6,925 nucleotides of DNA. It comes from an uncultured Lachnospiraceae bacterium (GTDB lineage Bacteria; Bacillota; Clostridia; Lachnospirales; Lachnospiraceae). The stretch spans positions 1 to 6,925 of the forward strand of contig CAJTLD010000133.1 in assembly GCA_910577065.1 (NCBI GenBank), in the 5' to 3' direction. Every line of letters starts with the position of its first letter. Within the stretch, counting starts at the first letter, position 1. The notes beneath the pieces are model-generated. The model did no database searches, had not been told where the DNA came from, and saw nothing but the letters and a program-made list of their open reading frames with translations. Positions 1 to 5,256 of this stretch are shown here, in pieces. The translations under genes were made by a program, and so were the position numbers.

Positions 1-147
1 GAGGGAGAAGCAAAGATGCTGATTGAGATGGGTCAGGAATATGGGATGGACGATGGGGCAATTCTGAAAAGGATGCAGGAAAAAATAGGTCTGTCATTGG
101 AAGAGGCGGTTTCGTATCTAAGGCAGTATGGGAAACGTCTTGTATAG
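1..147 (+). CDS. C-terminal fragment of a protein with an Rpn/PD-(D/E)XK nuclease-like tail
   Basis: Reading frame 1 is open from the first base to a TAG at 145-147, giving 48 residues that end in YLRQYGKRLV. The start lies outside the window. The visible part is charged and helical: EGEAKMLIEMGQEYGMDDGA, then KRMQEKIGLSLEEAVSYL. No catalytic motif is present. Tails of this form (an EGEAKMLIEMG-type segment followed by an LSLEEA helix) resemble, from memory, the C-termini of Rpn-type recombination-promoting nuclease/putative transposase proteins that are abundant in Lachnospiraceae. The nuclease core would be upstream. The gene converges on the minus-strand methyltransferase, with 27 bases between the stop codons. 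Coding status is fairly sure; the family assignment is tentative. Confidence 0.5.
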   Translation, partial: EGEAKMLIEMGQEYGMDDGAILKRMQEKIGLSLEEAVSYLRQYGKRLV

Positions 148-148
148 A

Positions 149-187
149 CTGCCGCAGTCGGAGCGCGCAGAGATTTATTTCTTTTTC
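149..187 (+). terminator. possible intrinsic terminator after the left-edge gene
   Basis: CTGC at 149-152 plus GC at 154-155 can pair with GCGCAG at 165-170, leaving C153 bulged and a 9-base loop. A T-rich tract at 174-186 (11 T in 13) follows after three bases. The stem is short and bulged, and an alternative palindrome GACTGCCGCAGTC (147-159) overlaps it, so this is only a candidate. It would lie partly inside the 3' end of the convergent methyltransferase gene. Confidence 0.22.
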
Positions 188-960
188 AGTATGGCCAATG
201 CGCCGTAGTGGGCGACGGTGAACGCTGCAGGGGCAATTTCGGAGAGGAGTTTTGTATGTTCCTGTTCCCAGGCGGCTATTTCATGCGGGGCCAGTGAGGC
301 GCCGATTCCCCGGCATGCTTTCATTCGGCCGTGCCAGCTTTCGGGCGTGAAGGGAACGGACAATGGGTATTCTTCGTGAAAAGTAAGCTCAAAATGGGGA
401 AAGTAGCATTTTGGGATGGATATGGGGCGGGTCGTTTCGTTGGCTCCGCTCCATTTTGGATTGTATTTTAATACGAGCCGTTCGCTTGCATCGGCGATTT
501 TGTCTTCAAAGGGCAGCCATGCCATGTATAACAGGAGGATGCAGCCGCCTGGTTTTAGTATGCGCAGAAAGGACGGCAGCAGTTGTTCATGGCTGAAATA
601 CCAAAAACATTGGCAGGCAGTGATGACGTCAAATGTGTTGTCCGGAAAATCTGCGTTTTCTGCGGATTGTACGTAGTATTGAATGTCCATGCCGTCGGAG
701 AGGAGTTTTGCCTGCTTGATTTGCTGTTCTGAAATATCCGTACCGATCCAGTTGGCGCCGTAGCGGTACATGTTTCGGGGGAGGACGCCTGTGCCGGTTC
801 CGAGATCAAGGACGCTCTGCCCGTTTATGCAGAGGTTTTGGCGGGTTATTTTGTTGTAAAATTCCTGTGGGTAGATATCGCGGAATTTTGCATAGTCTGC
901 GGAAATGTTTCCCCAGTCGAATGCTTTGCCGCCGTCGATTGTTTGGTTTGTGATGTTCAT
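175..960 (-). CDS. class I SAM-dependent methyltransferase (Methyltransf_11-like)
   Basis: A 261-residue soluble protein with a Rossmann-type methyltransferase core. Motif I, which binds SAM, is VLDLGTGTG at residues 50-58. The acidic residue ending strand beta-2 is D75 in IGTDIS (72-77). ENADFPDNTFDVITACQCFW (101-120) matches the 'lPf.d.sFD.v' segment that binds the adenine side and begins strand 4. LKPGG (135-139) is the usual motif after helix D. The C-terminal half (about 150-255) would form the substrate lid, and it gives no clue to the acceptor, which could be a small molecule or a modified nucleotide. The start is well supported: on the minus strand AAGGAG (complement of 967-972) lies six bases before the ATG. 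The gene diverges from the helix-turn-helix gene at 1292 and converges on the fragment at 1-147, so it is probably monocistronic. The fold is certain; the substrate is unknown. Confidence 0.88.
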   Translation of the reverse strand: MNITNQTIDGGKAFDWGNISADYAKFRDIYPQEFYNKITRQNLCINGQSVLDLGTGTGVLPRNMYRYGANWIGTDISEQQIKQAKLLSDGMDIQYYVQSAENADFPDNTFDVITACQCFWYFSHEQLLPSFLRILKPGGCILLLYMAWLPFEDKIADASERLVLKYNPKWSGANETTRPISIPKCYFPHFELTFHEEYPLSVPFTPESWHGRMKACRGIGASLAPHEIAAWEQEHTKLLSEIAPAAFTVAHYGALAILKKK

Positions 961-986
961 GGATGGCTCCTTGTGCTATTTTTTAT

Positions 987-1015
987 AGGATAACATAGAA
1001 TTGTGAAACTGTCTA
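987..1015 (-). promoter_or_regulatory. probable sigma-A promoter of the methyltransferase gene
   Basis: On the minus strand TAGACA (complement of 1010-1015) matches the -35 consensus at five of six positions. It is followed after exactly 17 bases by TATCCT (complement of 987-992), four of six for -10. Transcription would begin around 980, giving a leader of about 20 bases that contains the AAGGAG ribosome binding site. This is prediction from pattern only. Confidence 0.4.
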
Positions 1016-1093
1016 TTTTTTGAAAGGTTAGATCGTGTTTGAAAAACATTCCCATCATCTGCATTTTTGTACTTAGTTTGATATTTGCATCAT

Positions 1094-1120
1094 TAGATTG
1101 AATTTTAGTAGTTGAATCTG
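1094..1120. repeat. imperfect inverted repeat in the divergent intergenic region
   Basis: AGATTGAA (1095-1102) and TTGAATCT (1112-1119) pair at seven of eight positions, with one G-G mismatch (1100/1114). T1104-A1110 and two G-T pairs (1103/1111 and 1094/1120) extend the stem. It has no T tract of terminator type, and its role is unknown. It could be an operator half-site pair, or chance in AT-rich DNA. Confidence 0.35.
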
Positions 1121-1163
1121 TATCATGTAGAATAGGAATCTTTATTCGAATGAGAAATGAAAA

Positions 1164-1172
1164 TGGGATAAT
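1164..1172 (+). promoter_or_regulatory. possible extended -10 promoter for the helix-turn-helix gene
   Basis: TGGGATAAT is a TG-n extended -10 element with GATAAT (1167-1172) matching five of six positions of TATAAT. No good -35 lies 16-18 bases upstream, which extended -10 promoters tolerate. Transcription would start near 1179, inside the inverted repeat at 1171-1187, and leave a leader of about 113 bases before the ATG at 1292. Confidence 0.3.
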
Positions 1173-1187
1173 ATGCATTTGGCATAT
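1171..1187. repeat. perfect inverted repeat ATATGC-N5-GCATAT, operator-like
   Basis: ATATGC (1171-1176) and GCATAT (1182-1187) are exact reverse complements around ATTTG. The left arm overlaps the proposed -10 element (1167-1172), and the repeat covers the predicted transcription start. This is the usual position for a repressor operator. The adjacent gene encodes a helix-turn-helix protein, so autoregulation is a reasonable inference but is not shown. Confidence 0.4.
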
Positions 1188-1251
1188 AGAATAAAATTAT
1201 TTGCATGTCTGTATTCAGATTGTGTATGCAAGGATAGGATATCTTTTATTC

Positions 1252-1309
1252 ATTCTCTATGCTATCATACTTTCGAAAGGAACGTGAAAGTATGTATAAA
1301 GTAGAGAAT
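1252..1309 (+). promoter_or_regulatory. long hairpin enclosing the ribosome binding site and start codon
   Basis: Two nested perfect inverted repeats flank the start. The inner pair is CATACTTTC (1266-1274) with GAAAGTATG (1286-1294), whose last three bases are the ATG. The outer pair is ATTCTCTA (1252-1259) with TAGAGAAT (1302-1309). Three further pairs (1263-1265 with 1296-1298, T1295 bulged) and a T1260-G1301 wobble connect them, making about 20 Watson-Crick pairs. The 11-base apical loop holds AAAGGA. In mRNA the ribosome binding site would be exposed in the loop while the start codon is paired. In DNA the same dyad could be a protein-binding site. Confidence 0.55.
1276..1281 (+). promoter_or_regulatory. 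ribosome binding site that decides the start at 1292
   Basis: AAAGGA lies ten bases before the ATG at 1292. The in-frame ATG at 1259 has no purine-rich site at a workable distance (the nearest, around 1231-1239, is about 20 bases away), so 1292 is the better start. Confidence 0.6.
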
Positions 1310-2320
1310 AAAAAGGTTGGAGCATATATTTCAAAACGTATTGAGAGCAAGTTTGATTCTGCACGTAAGTTTTGCAAGGTATATTTGAAGGCATATAACG
1401 GAACAGAACCTAGCGAGTGTGAAATTCAAAATATGGCAAACCGTTTGTCACAAATTAAAAAGGGAACGAAGGCAATTCAGATATATGATTTACCGCTTTT
1501 TTCTGAATTACTGGGTGTTTCTATTGAACAAATGTTGAGTGCAGGGGAATGCGGCGTTCCACAAAATCAACGGTTGACAAATTATAGAGTTGCGCAGTCA
1601 CACAGCAGGAATGAGTGGAGAATGTATATGGAAGCGGACGGCAGTCCGATTCTCAGTCCGGATGAATACGGAAAAACAGTGCTGGAGTATGCGATTGAAT
1701 TTAGCAATTACGATTTTATTAAGTTCCTTGTCGATGAAGAATATATTTGGTTTGACAGCCGACAAGATAAGGATTATATTATGACTTTCGGTGCGGGGAC
1801 AAACATTCAGCGTATCCCGTTTGTAGAATATGAAAATAGTGTTTTTATACGTGAGAAGGGAATGAATGATCTGGATTACAAGCTTGCAACAGAAGATCAA
1901 TTAAGAATGTATATTATTTCACTTGCAGCAGATCATGAAGATTTAGAAATGTTGGACATGATGGTTGTAAATAACAGCCCTTTTTTGAAGAACGCGCTGG
2001 AAAAGTCTATTGCATATAATGAAGAAACATTGAAAAAACTGAATGTATTAATTAAGCGCGTAATAGAAGAGAGATGTATTTATAACGAAACAGACTGGAA
2101 ACGCCAGTTTGCCTTTTTTGAAAACGGGAACATTATCAGCTTCCACGCTTTTTATATTATTGATGAGAATGTAGTTTTACAGGGGATAATTACAAATATT
2201 GTCAAGGTTACAAAGGAATCCAAAGACAGCCTGATAAATCAACTGATTCATAAACTGAATGTAACTTATAACAGTATACGTAATATTAAAACGGAGAACG
2301 ATTTTGATAAAGGTATGTGA
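1292..2320 (+). CDS. XRE-like helix-turn-helix protein with ankyrin-like segments
   Basis: A 342-residue soluble protein, counted from the ATG at 1292. Residues about 7-85 resemble an XRE-type DNA-binding domain with an expanded first half. RLSQIKKGTKAIQIYDLPLF (51-70) followed by SELLGVSIEQML (71-82) fits the 'isqiE.G...p....l..ia..LgVs...Ll' pattern of the recognition helix and the helices after it. EYGKTVLEYAIEFSNYDFIK (125-144) followed by FLVDEEYIWFD fits one ankyrin repeat ('.G.T.L.yA...gn.eivkfLl..g'). A weaker helical pair of similar form lies at about 202-235. The C-terminal part (265-342) is unassigned. There are no membrane segments. From memory, proteins of this form occur as orphan regulators in clostridia. 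Sampled 60-base blocks are 30-35% GC, against 43-65% in the antiporter operon, suggesting a different origin. A DNA-binding role is likely; the target is unknown, and its own operator region is the simplest guess. Confidence 0.75.
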   Translation: MYKVENKKVGAYISKRIESKFDSARKFCKVYLKAYNGTEPSECEIQNMANRLSQIKKGTKAIQIYDLPLFSELLGVSIEQMLSAGECGVPQNQRLTNYRVAQSHSRNEWRMYMEADGSPILSPDEYGKTVLEYAIEFSNYDFIKFLVDEEYIWFDSRQDKDYIMTFGAGTNIQRIPFVEYENSVFIREKGMNDLDYKLATEDQLRMYIISLAADHEDLEMLDMMVVNNSPFLKNALEKSIAYNEETLKKLNVLIKRVIEERCIYNETDWKRQFAFFENGNIISFHAFYIIDENVVLQGIITNIVKVTKESKDSLINQLIHKLNVTYNSIRNIKTENDFDKGM

Positions 2321-2423
2321 TGCGTAGGGCAGGAAGCGACTGTATGAATCCGGTTTATGGAACACGTTTGTGTAAAGCGGGAGAGATTTAGTCTAATAAT
2401 TTGCAAAAAATAAAACATTACAC

Positions 2424-2452
2424 TTGATTTCTCCTACCTTCGGGTGTAAATT
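2424..2452 (+). promoter_or_regulatory. weak candidate promoter of the antiporter operon
   Basis: TTGATT (2424-2429) and TAAATT (2447-2452), each four of six to consensus, are separated by 17 bases. Transcription would start near 2459, giving a very short leader. No better pair was found between 2321 and 2475. The match is weak, and a regulated or more distant promoter is equally possible. Confidence 0.2.
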
Positions 2453-2465
2453 ACTAAGGGAGTGT

Positions 2466-2470
2466 GAGGT
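2466..2470 (+). promoter_or_regulatory. ribosome binding site that decides the mrpE start
   Basis: GAGGT lies five bases before the ATG at 2476. The upstream GTG at 2464 has AAGGGAG (2456-2462) only one base away, too close to serve it, so the start at 2476 is preferred over GTG. Confidence 0.6.
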
Positions 2471-2475
2471 CGGTT

Positions 2476-2976
2476 ATGTATATTATATTTTTATTGCTGT
2501 GGATTATTTTAAACGGGCAGTTTACTTGGGAGATATTGGCCTTCGGCGTTGTGATTGCGGGTGTGATGTACGGTTTTGTCTGTAAGTTCCTGGGGTATTC
2601 CGTCGAAACGGATCTGTTGGTTTTGCGCAAGCTGCCGTATATTCTGGCATATATTCTGGTTTTAATCTGGGAGATTATTAAGGCCAATATGAGCGCGATT
2701 CAATTGGCGCTCAGTTTTAAAAATGAAATTGATCCGGTTATTGTGAAATTTACAACGGATTTGAAAACGGATATTGCAAAGGTTGTGCTTGCCAATTCCA
2801 TTACGTTAACGCCGGGCACGATTACGATTAAGCTGGAAGGAAACGAGCTGGTTGTGCATGCGCTGGATGTGGAACTGGTGGAAGGGATTGACGAGAGCGT
2901 TTTTGTGAAAATGCTGCGCAAAATGGAAGCAATGGACGAAAATACCAGGCAGAAATGGAGGAACCGGCATGAATAG
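2476..2976 (+). CDS. mrpE: cation/H+ antiporter subunit E (MrpE/MnhE, MbhA-like)
   Basis: A 166-residue membrane protein, the usual length for the MnhE family (PF01899). The N-terminus LLLWIILNGQFTWEILAFG (6-24) shows the family's 'W.lLnG..' start. Hydrophobic segments lie at about 3-12, 17-39 and 54-72. The cytoplasmic C-terminal domain carries the family hallmark ANSITLTPGTITI (106-118). MrpE is a non-antiporter subunit needed for assembly or function of the Mrp complex. It is the first gene of the run, and its stop codon overlaps the start of mrpF by eight bases, indicating translational coupling. Confidence 0.9.
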   Translation: MYIIFLLLWIILNGQFTWEILAFGVVIAGVMYGFVCKFLGYSVETDLLVLRKLPYILAYILVLIWEIIKANMSAIQLALSFKNEIDPVIVKFTTDLKTDIAKVVLANSITLTPGTITIKLEGNELVVHALDVELVEGIDESVFVKMLRKMEAMDENTRQKWRNRHE

Positions 2977-3301
2977 CGGAATTGCGGCGTTGGAGCAGGC
3001 GTACCATATCCTGTTCCTTGGGCTTTTGATTATTTTGGCGCTGTTGTTTTTTTCGTGCCTGATCCGGGCGGTTGTGGGGCCGCGGATGGCGGATCGGATT
3101 GTGGCGATTAATATGATGGGGACAATGGTTATGGTGGCGATTGCCATTTTGGCGGTTATGGTGCAGGAGGGATATCTGGTGGATATCTGCCTGATTTACG
3201 CGATGATCAGCTTCCTTGCCGTTATTATACTGACGAAGGTATATATGGGCGTTTATATGGAATGGAAAAACAAGGGGGAGGAAAAATATGGCGATCGTTG
3301 A
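2969..3301 (+). CDS. mrpF: cation/H+ antiporter subunit F (MrpF/MnhF, MbhB-like)
   Basis: A 110-residue protein with three membrane helices (about 14-35, 49-65, 69-95), slightly longer than typical MrpF proteins of about 90-100 residues. The family signature GPRMADRIVAIN (37-48) follows the first helix. YLVDICLIYAMISFLAVI (69-86) matches the conserved third helix with its buried Asp and Tyr. The start has GGAGG (2957-2961) seven bases upstream. It overlaps mrpE by eight bases and mrpG by fourteen. The extra length is an N-terminal segment before helix 1 and a charged C-terminal tail (97-110). Confidence 0.92.
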   Translation: MNSGIAALEQAYHILFLGLLIILALLFFSCLIRAVVGPRMADRIVAINMMGTMVMVAIAILAVMVQEGYLVDICLIYAMISFLAVIILTKVYMGVYMEWKNKGEEKYGDR

Positions 3302-3671
3302 GTGGATTCGGTTTTTTGCAGTGGTGGCCTTTTTGGTGATGGGGATGTCTATTTTCTTTCTGGAAATTTTCGGGGTATACCGGTTTCATTATGTTTTAAA
3401 CCGGATGCAGATTGCGGCGACCGGGGATACCCTTGGGATTGGGCTTTGCCTGGTGGGGCTTATGGTGGCAAACGGGCTGAATACCGTGACGGCGAAGCTT
3501 GCGCTGGTGGTGGTGTTTTTGTGGTGCGCGTCTCCGGTGTCTTCCCATGCGATTGCCAGGCTTCAGATGACGACGGATAAGCGGATTCTTGATCACTGCC
3601 GCATTATGATTTTGCGGAAGAAGAAACGGAAAAAAGAGGATAAAGGGGGCGGGGCGGATGACCGTATTTAA
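3288..3671 (+). CDS. mrpG: cation/H+ antiporter subunit G (MrpG/MnhG, MbhC-like)
   Basis: A 127-residue protein with three membrane helices (about 6-27, 47-63, 67-82). Family motifs are the short FGVYRF (28-33), RMQIAATGDTLG (39-50, the family's 'RmHaa.k..tlG') and SPVSSHAIAR (82-91, matching 'tsPvaaHaiaRaA'). The C-terminus is very basic (KKKRKK within 110-116), predicting a cytoplasmic tail by the positive-inside rule. GGAGG (3277-3281) is six bases before the start. Both ends overlap neighbours by 14 bases, so expression is probably coupled to mrpF and to the MbhD gene. Confidence 0.92.
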   Translation: MAIVEWIRFFAVVAFLVMGMSIFFLEIFGVYRFHYVLNRMQIAATGDTLGIGLCLVGLMVANGLNTVTAKLALVVVFLWCASPVSSHAIARLQMTTDKRILDHCRIMILRKKKRKKEDKGGGADDRI

Positions 3672-3936
3672 TGTGATTTTGCTGGCCTTTTTGGTGGTCT
3701 GCGCAATTTCGGTCAGTTTTTCCAAAAACCTTTTAAATTCGATTCTGATTTTTATGTCGTACAGTTTGATTATGTCGATTATCTGGATTCTTTTGGAGTC
3801 GCCGGATCTTGCGATTACGGAGGCCGCGGTCGGAGCCGGGGTGACGAGTATCCTGTTTTTTGTTACGTTAAAGAAGATCCATGCAATCCAGCAGGAAGAG
3901 GAGGATGAACATGAGCCGCGCCAGAAAACAAAGTGA
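3658..3936 (+). CDS. MbhD-like subunit (DUF4040), stand-alone piece of the MrpA C-terminus
   Basis: A 92-residue protein with three hydrophobic segments (about 2-20, 26-45, 52-72). The key motif ESPDLAITEAAVGAGVTSIL (47-66) is the conserved 'aPDvAlTeaaVg.g' helix of the DUF4040/MbhD domain (PF13244). In classical Mrp complexes this domain forms part of the long C-terminal extension of MrpA. In Mbh-type complexes it is a separate subunit, as here. It helps build the membrane region between the antiporter subunits and the MrpEFG/B/C bundle. The acidic tail (80-86) is followed by a few basic residues. A purine-rich AAAGGGGG (3642-3649) precedes the start by eight bases. The gene overlaps mrpG by 14 bases and the next gene by 26. 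Confidence 0.88.
   Translation: MTVFNVILLAFLVVCAISVSFSKNLLNSILIFMSYSLIMSIIWILLESPDLAITEAAVGAGVTSILFFVTLKKIHAIQQEEEDEHEPRQKTK
3899..3904 (+). promoter_or_regulatory. ribosome binding site that decides the mrpB-fusion start
   Basis: A consensus AGGAGG lies six bases before the ATG at 3911. Two other in-frame ATGs are worse: 3905 directly abuts this site, and 3881 lies upstream of it with no site of its own. Confidence 0.7.
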
Positions 3937-4873
3937 TTATGAAAAGACGTTTGCGTTCCGGTTTTTCCGCTGGATGGGCGGGGAGAAGGACGCGTTTGTC
4001 GGAAATATGGAAATGCGCCCGCAGAAGGAGTATGTGGAAGAGGAAGAGACGATCCAGGAGCGGATGCGAGACAGGCAGCAGGCGATGGAAGAGGTCTATG
4101 ACAGCGGGCACAATAAGGAACTGCGCTTTTTTAATATTTTGTACCGGTGCTTTAGTATTGTGTTTTGTGTCGCGGTGGTGGCGCTTTTGATCATTACGGT
4201 GTCGTATCTGCCGTCTGTGGGCAGGGAGGATAAGCCGACGAATAATATTGTATCGGATACGTATATTTCGGAGGGGCTTACGGATACCGGGGCGGTTAAT
4301 ATTGTGACGGGTATGATTTTGTCGTACCGTGCGTTTGATACGTTTGGGGAAACAAATGTTTTGTTTATTGCGACTTGCTGCGTGATGATTATGCTGATGG
4401 TGGACGAGGATAAAATCCGGGAGAATAAGGAATCCAATGACCGCGGCTTTGAACCCAAAAACGACGCGATTTTGCAGGTGGCTGCCAGGCTGCTGGTTCC
4501 GGTTGTGTTTTTGTTTGGAATTTACATTATATTAAACGGGCATCTTTCGCCGGGCGGCGGTTTTTCGGGCGGAGCGATGATTGGCGCGGGGATGATTCTG
4601 TATGTGGCGGCGTTCGGATTTGACAAGATGGAAAAATTTTTTAATGAAAAGGTTTATAAATGCGTGAAGGTGACGGCGCTTATCTGTTACGGGTGCATTG
4701 TGACGTATTATTTTCTGACCGGGGCGAACGGGCTGCCGTGCCGAATCCCGCTTGGGGAGCCGGGGACGATTTTGAGCGGGGGCATTACGCTGCCGATTAA
4801 TATTTTTGTAGGCTCTGAGGTGGCATGTACGATGTATGCGTTTTATGCGCTGTTTCGGAGAGGGGGGCTTTGA
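3911..4873 (+). CDS. mrpB: fused MbhE-MrpB (MnhB) antiporter subunit with N-terminal soluble domain
   Basis: A 320-residue protein with three parts. Residues 1-72 are charged and hydrophilic (EEEETIQERMRDRQQAMEE at 44-62 looks helical) and match no domain I recognise. Residues about 79-168 are MbhE-like (the MrpA last-domain family): a membrane helix at 80-100, the signature DTGAVNIVTGMILSYRAFDT (125-144) followed by FGETNV, and a second helix to 165. Residues about 186-318 are MnhB (PF04039), with LLPVVFLFGIYIILNGHLSP (194-213) and GGGFSGGAMIGAG (215-227), the family's most conserved segment, then two or three more helices including PINIFVGSEV (295-304). Classical MrpB is about 140 residues; the extra length is the MbhE half plus the soluble head. 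The gene overlaps the MbhD gene by 26 bases and ends one base before mrpC. Confidence 0.88.
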   Translation: MSRARKQSDYEKTFAFRFFRWMGGEKDAFVGNMEMRPQKEYVEEEETIQERMRDRQQAMEEVYDSGHNKELRFFNILYRCFSIVFCVAVVALLIITVSYLPSVGREDKPTNNIVSDTYISEGLTDTGAVNIVTGMILSYRAFDTFGETNVLFIATCCVMIMLMVDEDKIRENKESNDRGFEPKNDAILQVAARLLVPVVFLFGIYIILNGHLSPGGGFSGGAMIGAGMILYVAAFGFDKMEKFFNEKVYKCVKVTALICYGCIVTYYFLTGANGLPCRIPLGEPGTILSGGITLPINIFVGSEVACTMYAFYALFRRGGL

Positions 4874-4874
4874 T

Positions 4875-5255
4875 ATGGAAATCGGGACGCATCTTCTGGC
4901 CAATTATGCGGAAGTGGTGGCGGTGGCGCTGTTTGGGATTGGGTTTACCAATCTGCTGCTGCAGAAAAATATGATTAAAAAGATAATCGGGTTAAATATT
5001 ATGGATACGGCGGTTTATCTGTTTTTGGCGGAAAAAGGGTATATCGAAGGGCATATTGCGCCGATTGTGGTGAACGGGAACGTAAGCCCGGATACGTATA
5101 TTAATCCTGTCCCAAGCGGGCTGGTGCTGACCGGGATTGTGGTGTCCGTGTCGGTGACGGCTTTGATGCTTTCGCTTACAATCCGGCTTTACCGCAGGTA
5201 CCATACGCTTGATTTGGACGAGATTACGATGAGACTGAAGAAGGAAGGGCTGTAA
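4875..5255 (+). CDS. mrpC: cation/H+ antiporter subunit C (MrpC/MnhC, NuoK-like)
   Basis: A 126-residue NuoK-family protein, a little longer than typical MrpC (about 113). Three helices lie at about 8-29, 35-53 and 81-104. The family's 'dPlPQALVLTAIVI' motif appears as NPVPSGLVLTGIVV (77-90), with Ser and Gly in place of the usual Gln-Ala. The start is the ATG at 4875, with AGGGGGG (4861-4867) seven bases upstream. An in-frame ATG at 4836 would add 13 non-family residues inside the previous gene. Only one base separates its start from the mrpB stop, and one base separates its stop from mrpD. In the complex it sits between the MrpB/MbhE bundle and the antiporter-type subunit MrpD. Confidence 0.9.
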   Translation: MEIGTHLLANYAEVVAVALFGIGFTNLLLQKNMIKKIIGLNIMDTAVYLFLAEKGYIEGHIAPIVVNGNVSPDTYINPVPSGLVLTGIVVSVSVTALMLSLTIRLYRRYHTLDLDEITMRLKKEGL

Positions 5256-5256
5256 A

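Larger units (their letters stand above)
961..1291. other. AT-rich divergent intergenic region with inverted repeats
   Basis: These 331 bases separate two divergent genes. I see no convincing gene here. A minus-strand open frame of 73 codons (1178-957) has no recognisable product and runs into the methyltransferase start. Besides the methyltransferase promoter at 987-1015, the region holds an imperfect inverted repeat at 1094-1120, a perfect ATATGC-ATTTG-GCATAT repeat at 1171-1187, a TTGCAT/ATGCAA pair at 1201-1206 and 1226-1231, five TGCAT/ATGCA motifs between 1060 and 1230, and the left arms of a hairpin over the start of the next gene. This looks like a regulatory region, but no factor can be named. 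Confidence 0.55.

Noticed and set aside
957..1178. Minus-strand open frame of 73 codons in the intergenic region
   Set aside because: No ribosome binding site of note and no recognisable domain. The composition is that of AT-rich non-coding DNA, and it overlaps the methyltransferase start and promoter.
1259..1291. ATG at 1259 as start of the helix-turn-helix gene
   Set aside because: No ribosome binding site at a suitable distance. The ATG at 1292 has AAAGGA ten bases upstream and gives the expected family-like N-terminus.
2350..2380. Hairpin CCGGTTTA/TAAAGCGG after the helix-turn-helix gene as its terminator
   Set aside because: One mismatch in eight pairs and no T tract follows (GAGAGATTT). 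An inner ACAC/GTGT stem competes. It is not convincing as an intrinsic terminator.
2464..2475. GTG at 2464 as start of mrpE
   Set aside because: The purine site AAGGGAG ends one base before it. The ATG at 2476 has GAGGT five bases upstream and starts directly with the hydrophobic helix.
3645..3657. G-rich run GGGGGCGGGGCGG as a G-quadruplex
   Set aside because: Fewer than four runs of three or more G. It is better explained as the purine-rich ribosome binding region of the MbhD gene.
3881..3910. ATG at 3881 or 3905 as start of the mrpB fusion
   Set aside because: The AGGAGG at 3899-3904 lies inside or directly against these starts. Only the ATG at 3911 has correct spacing.
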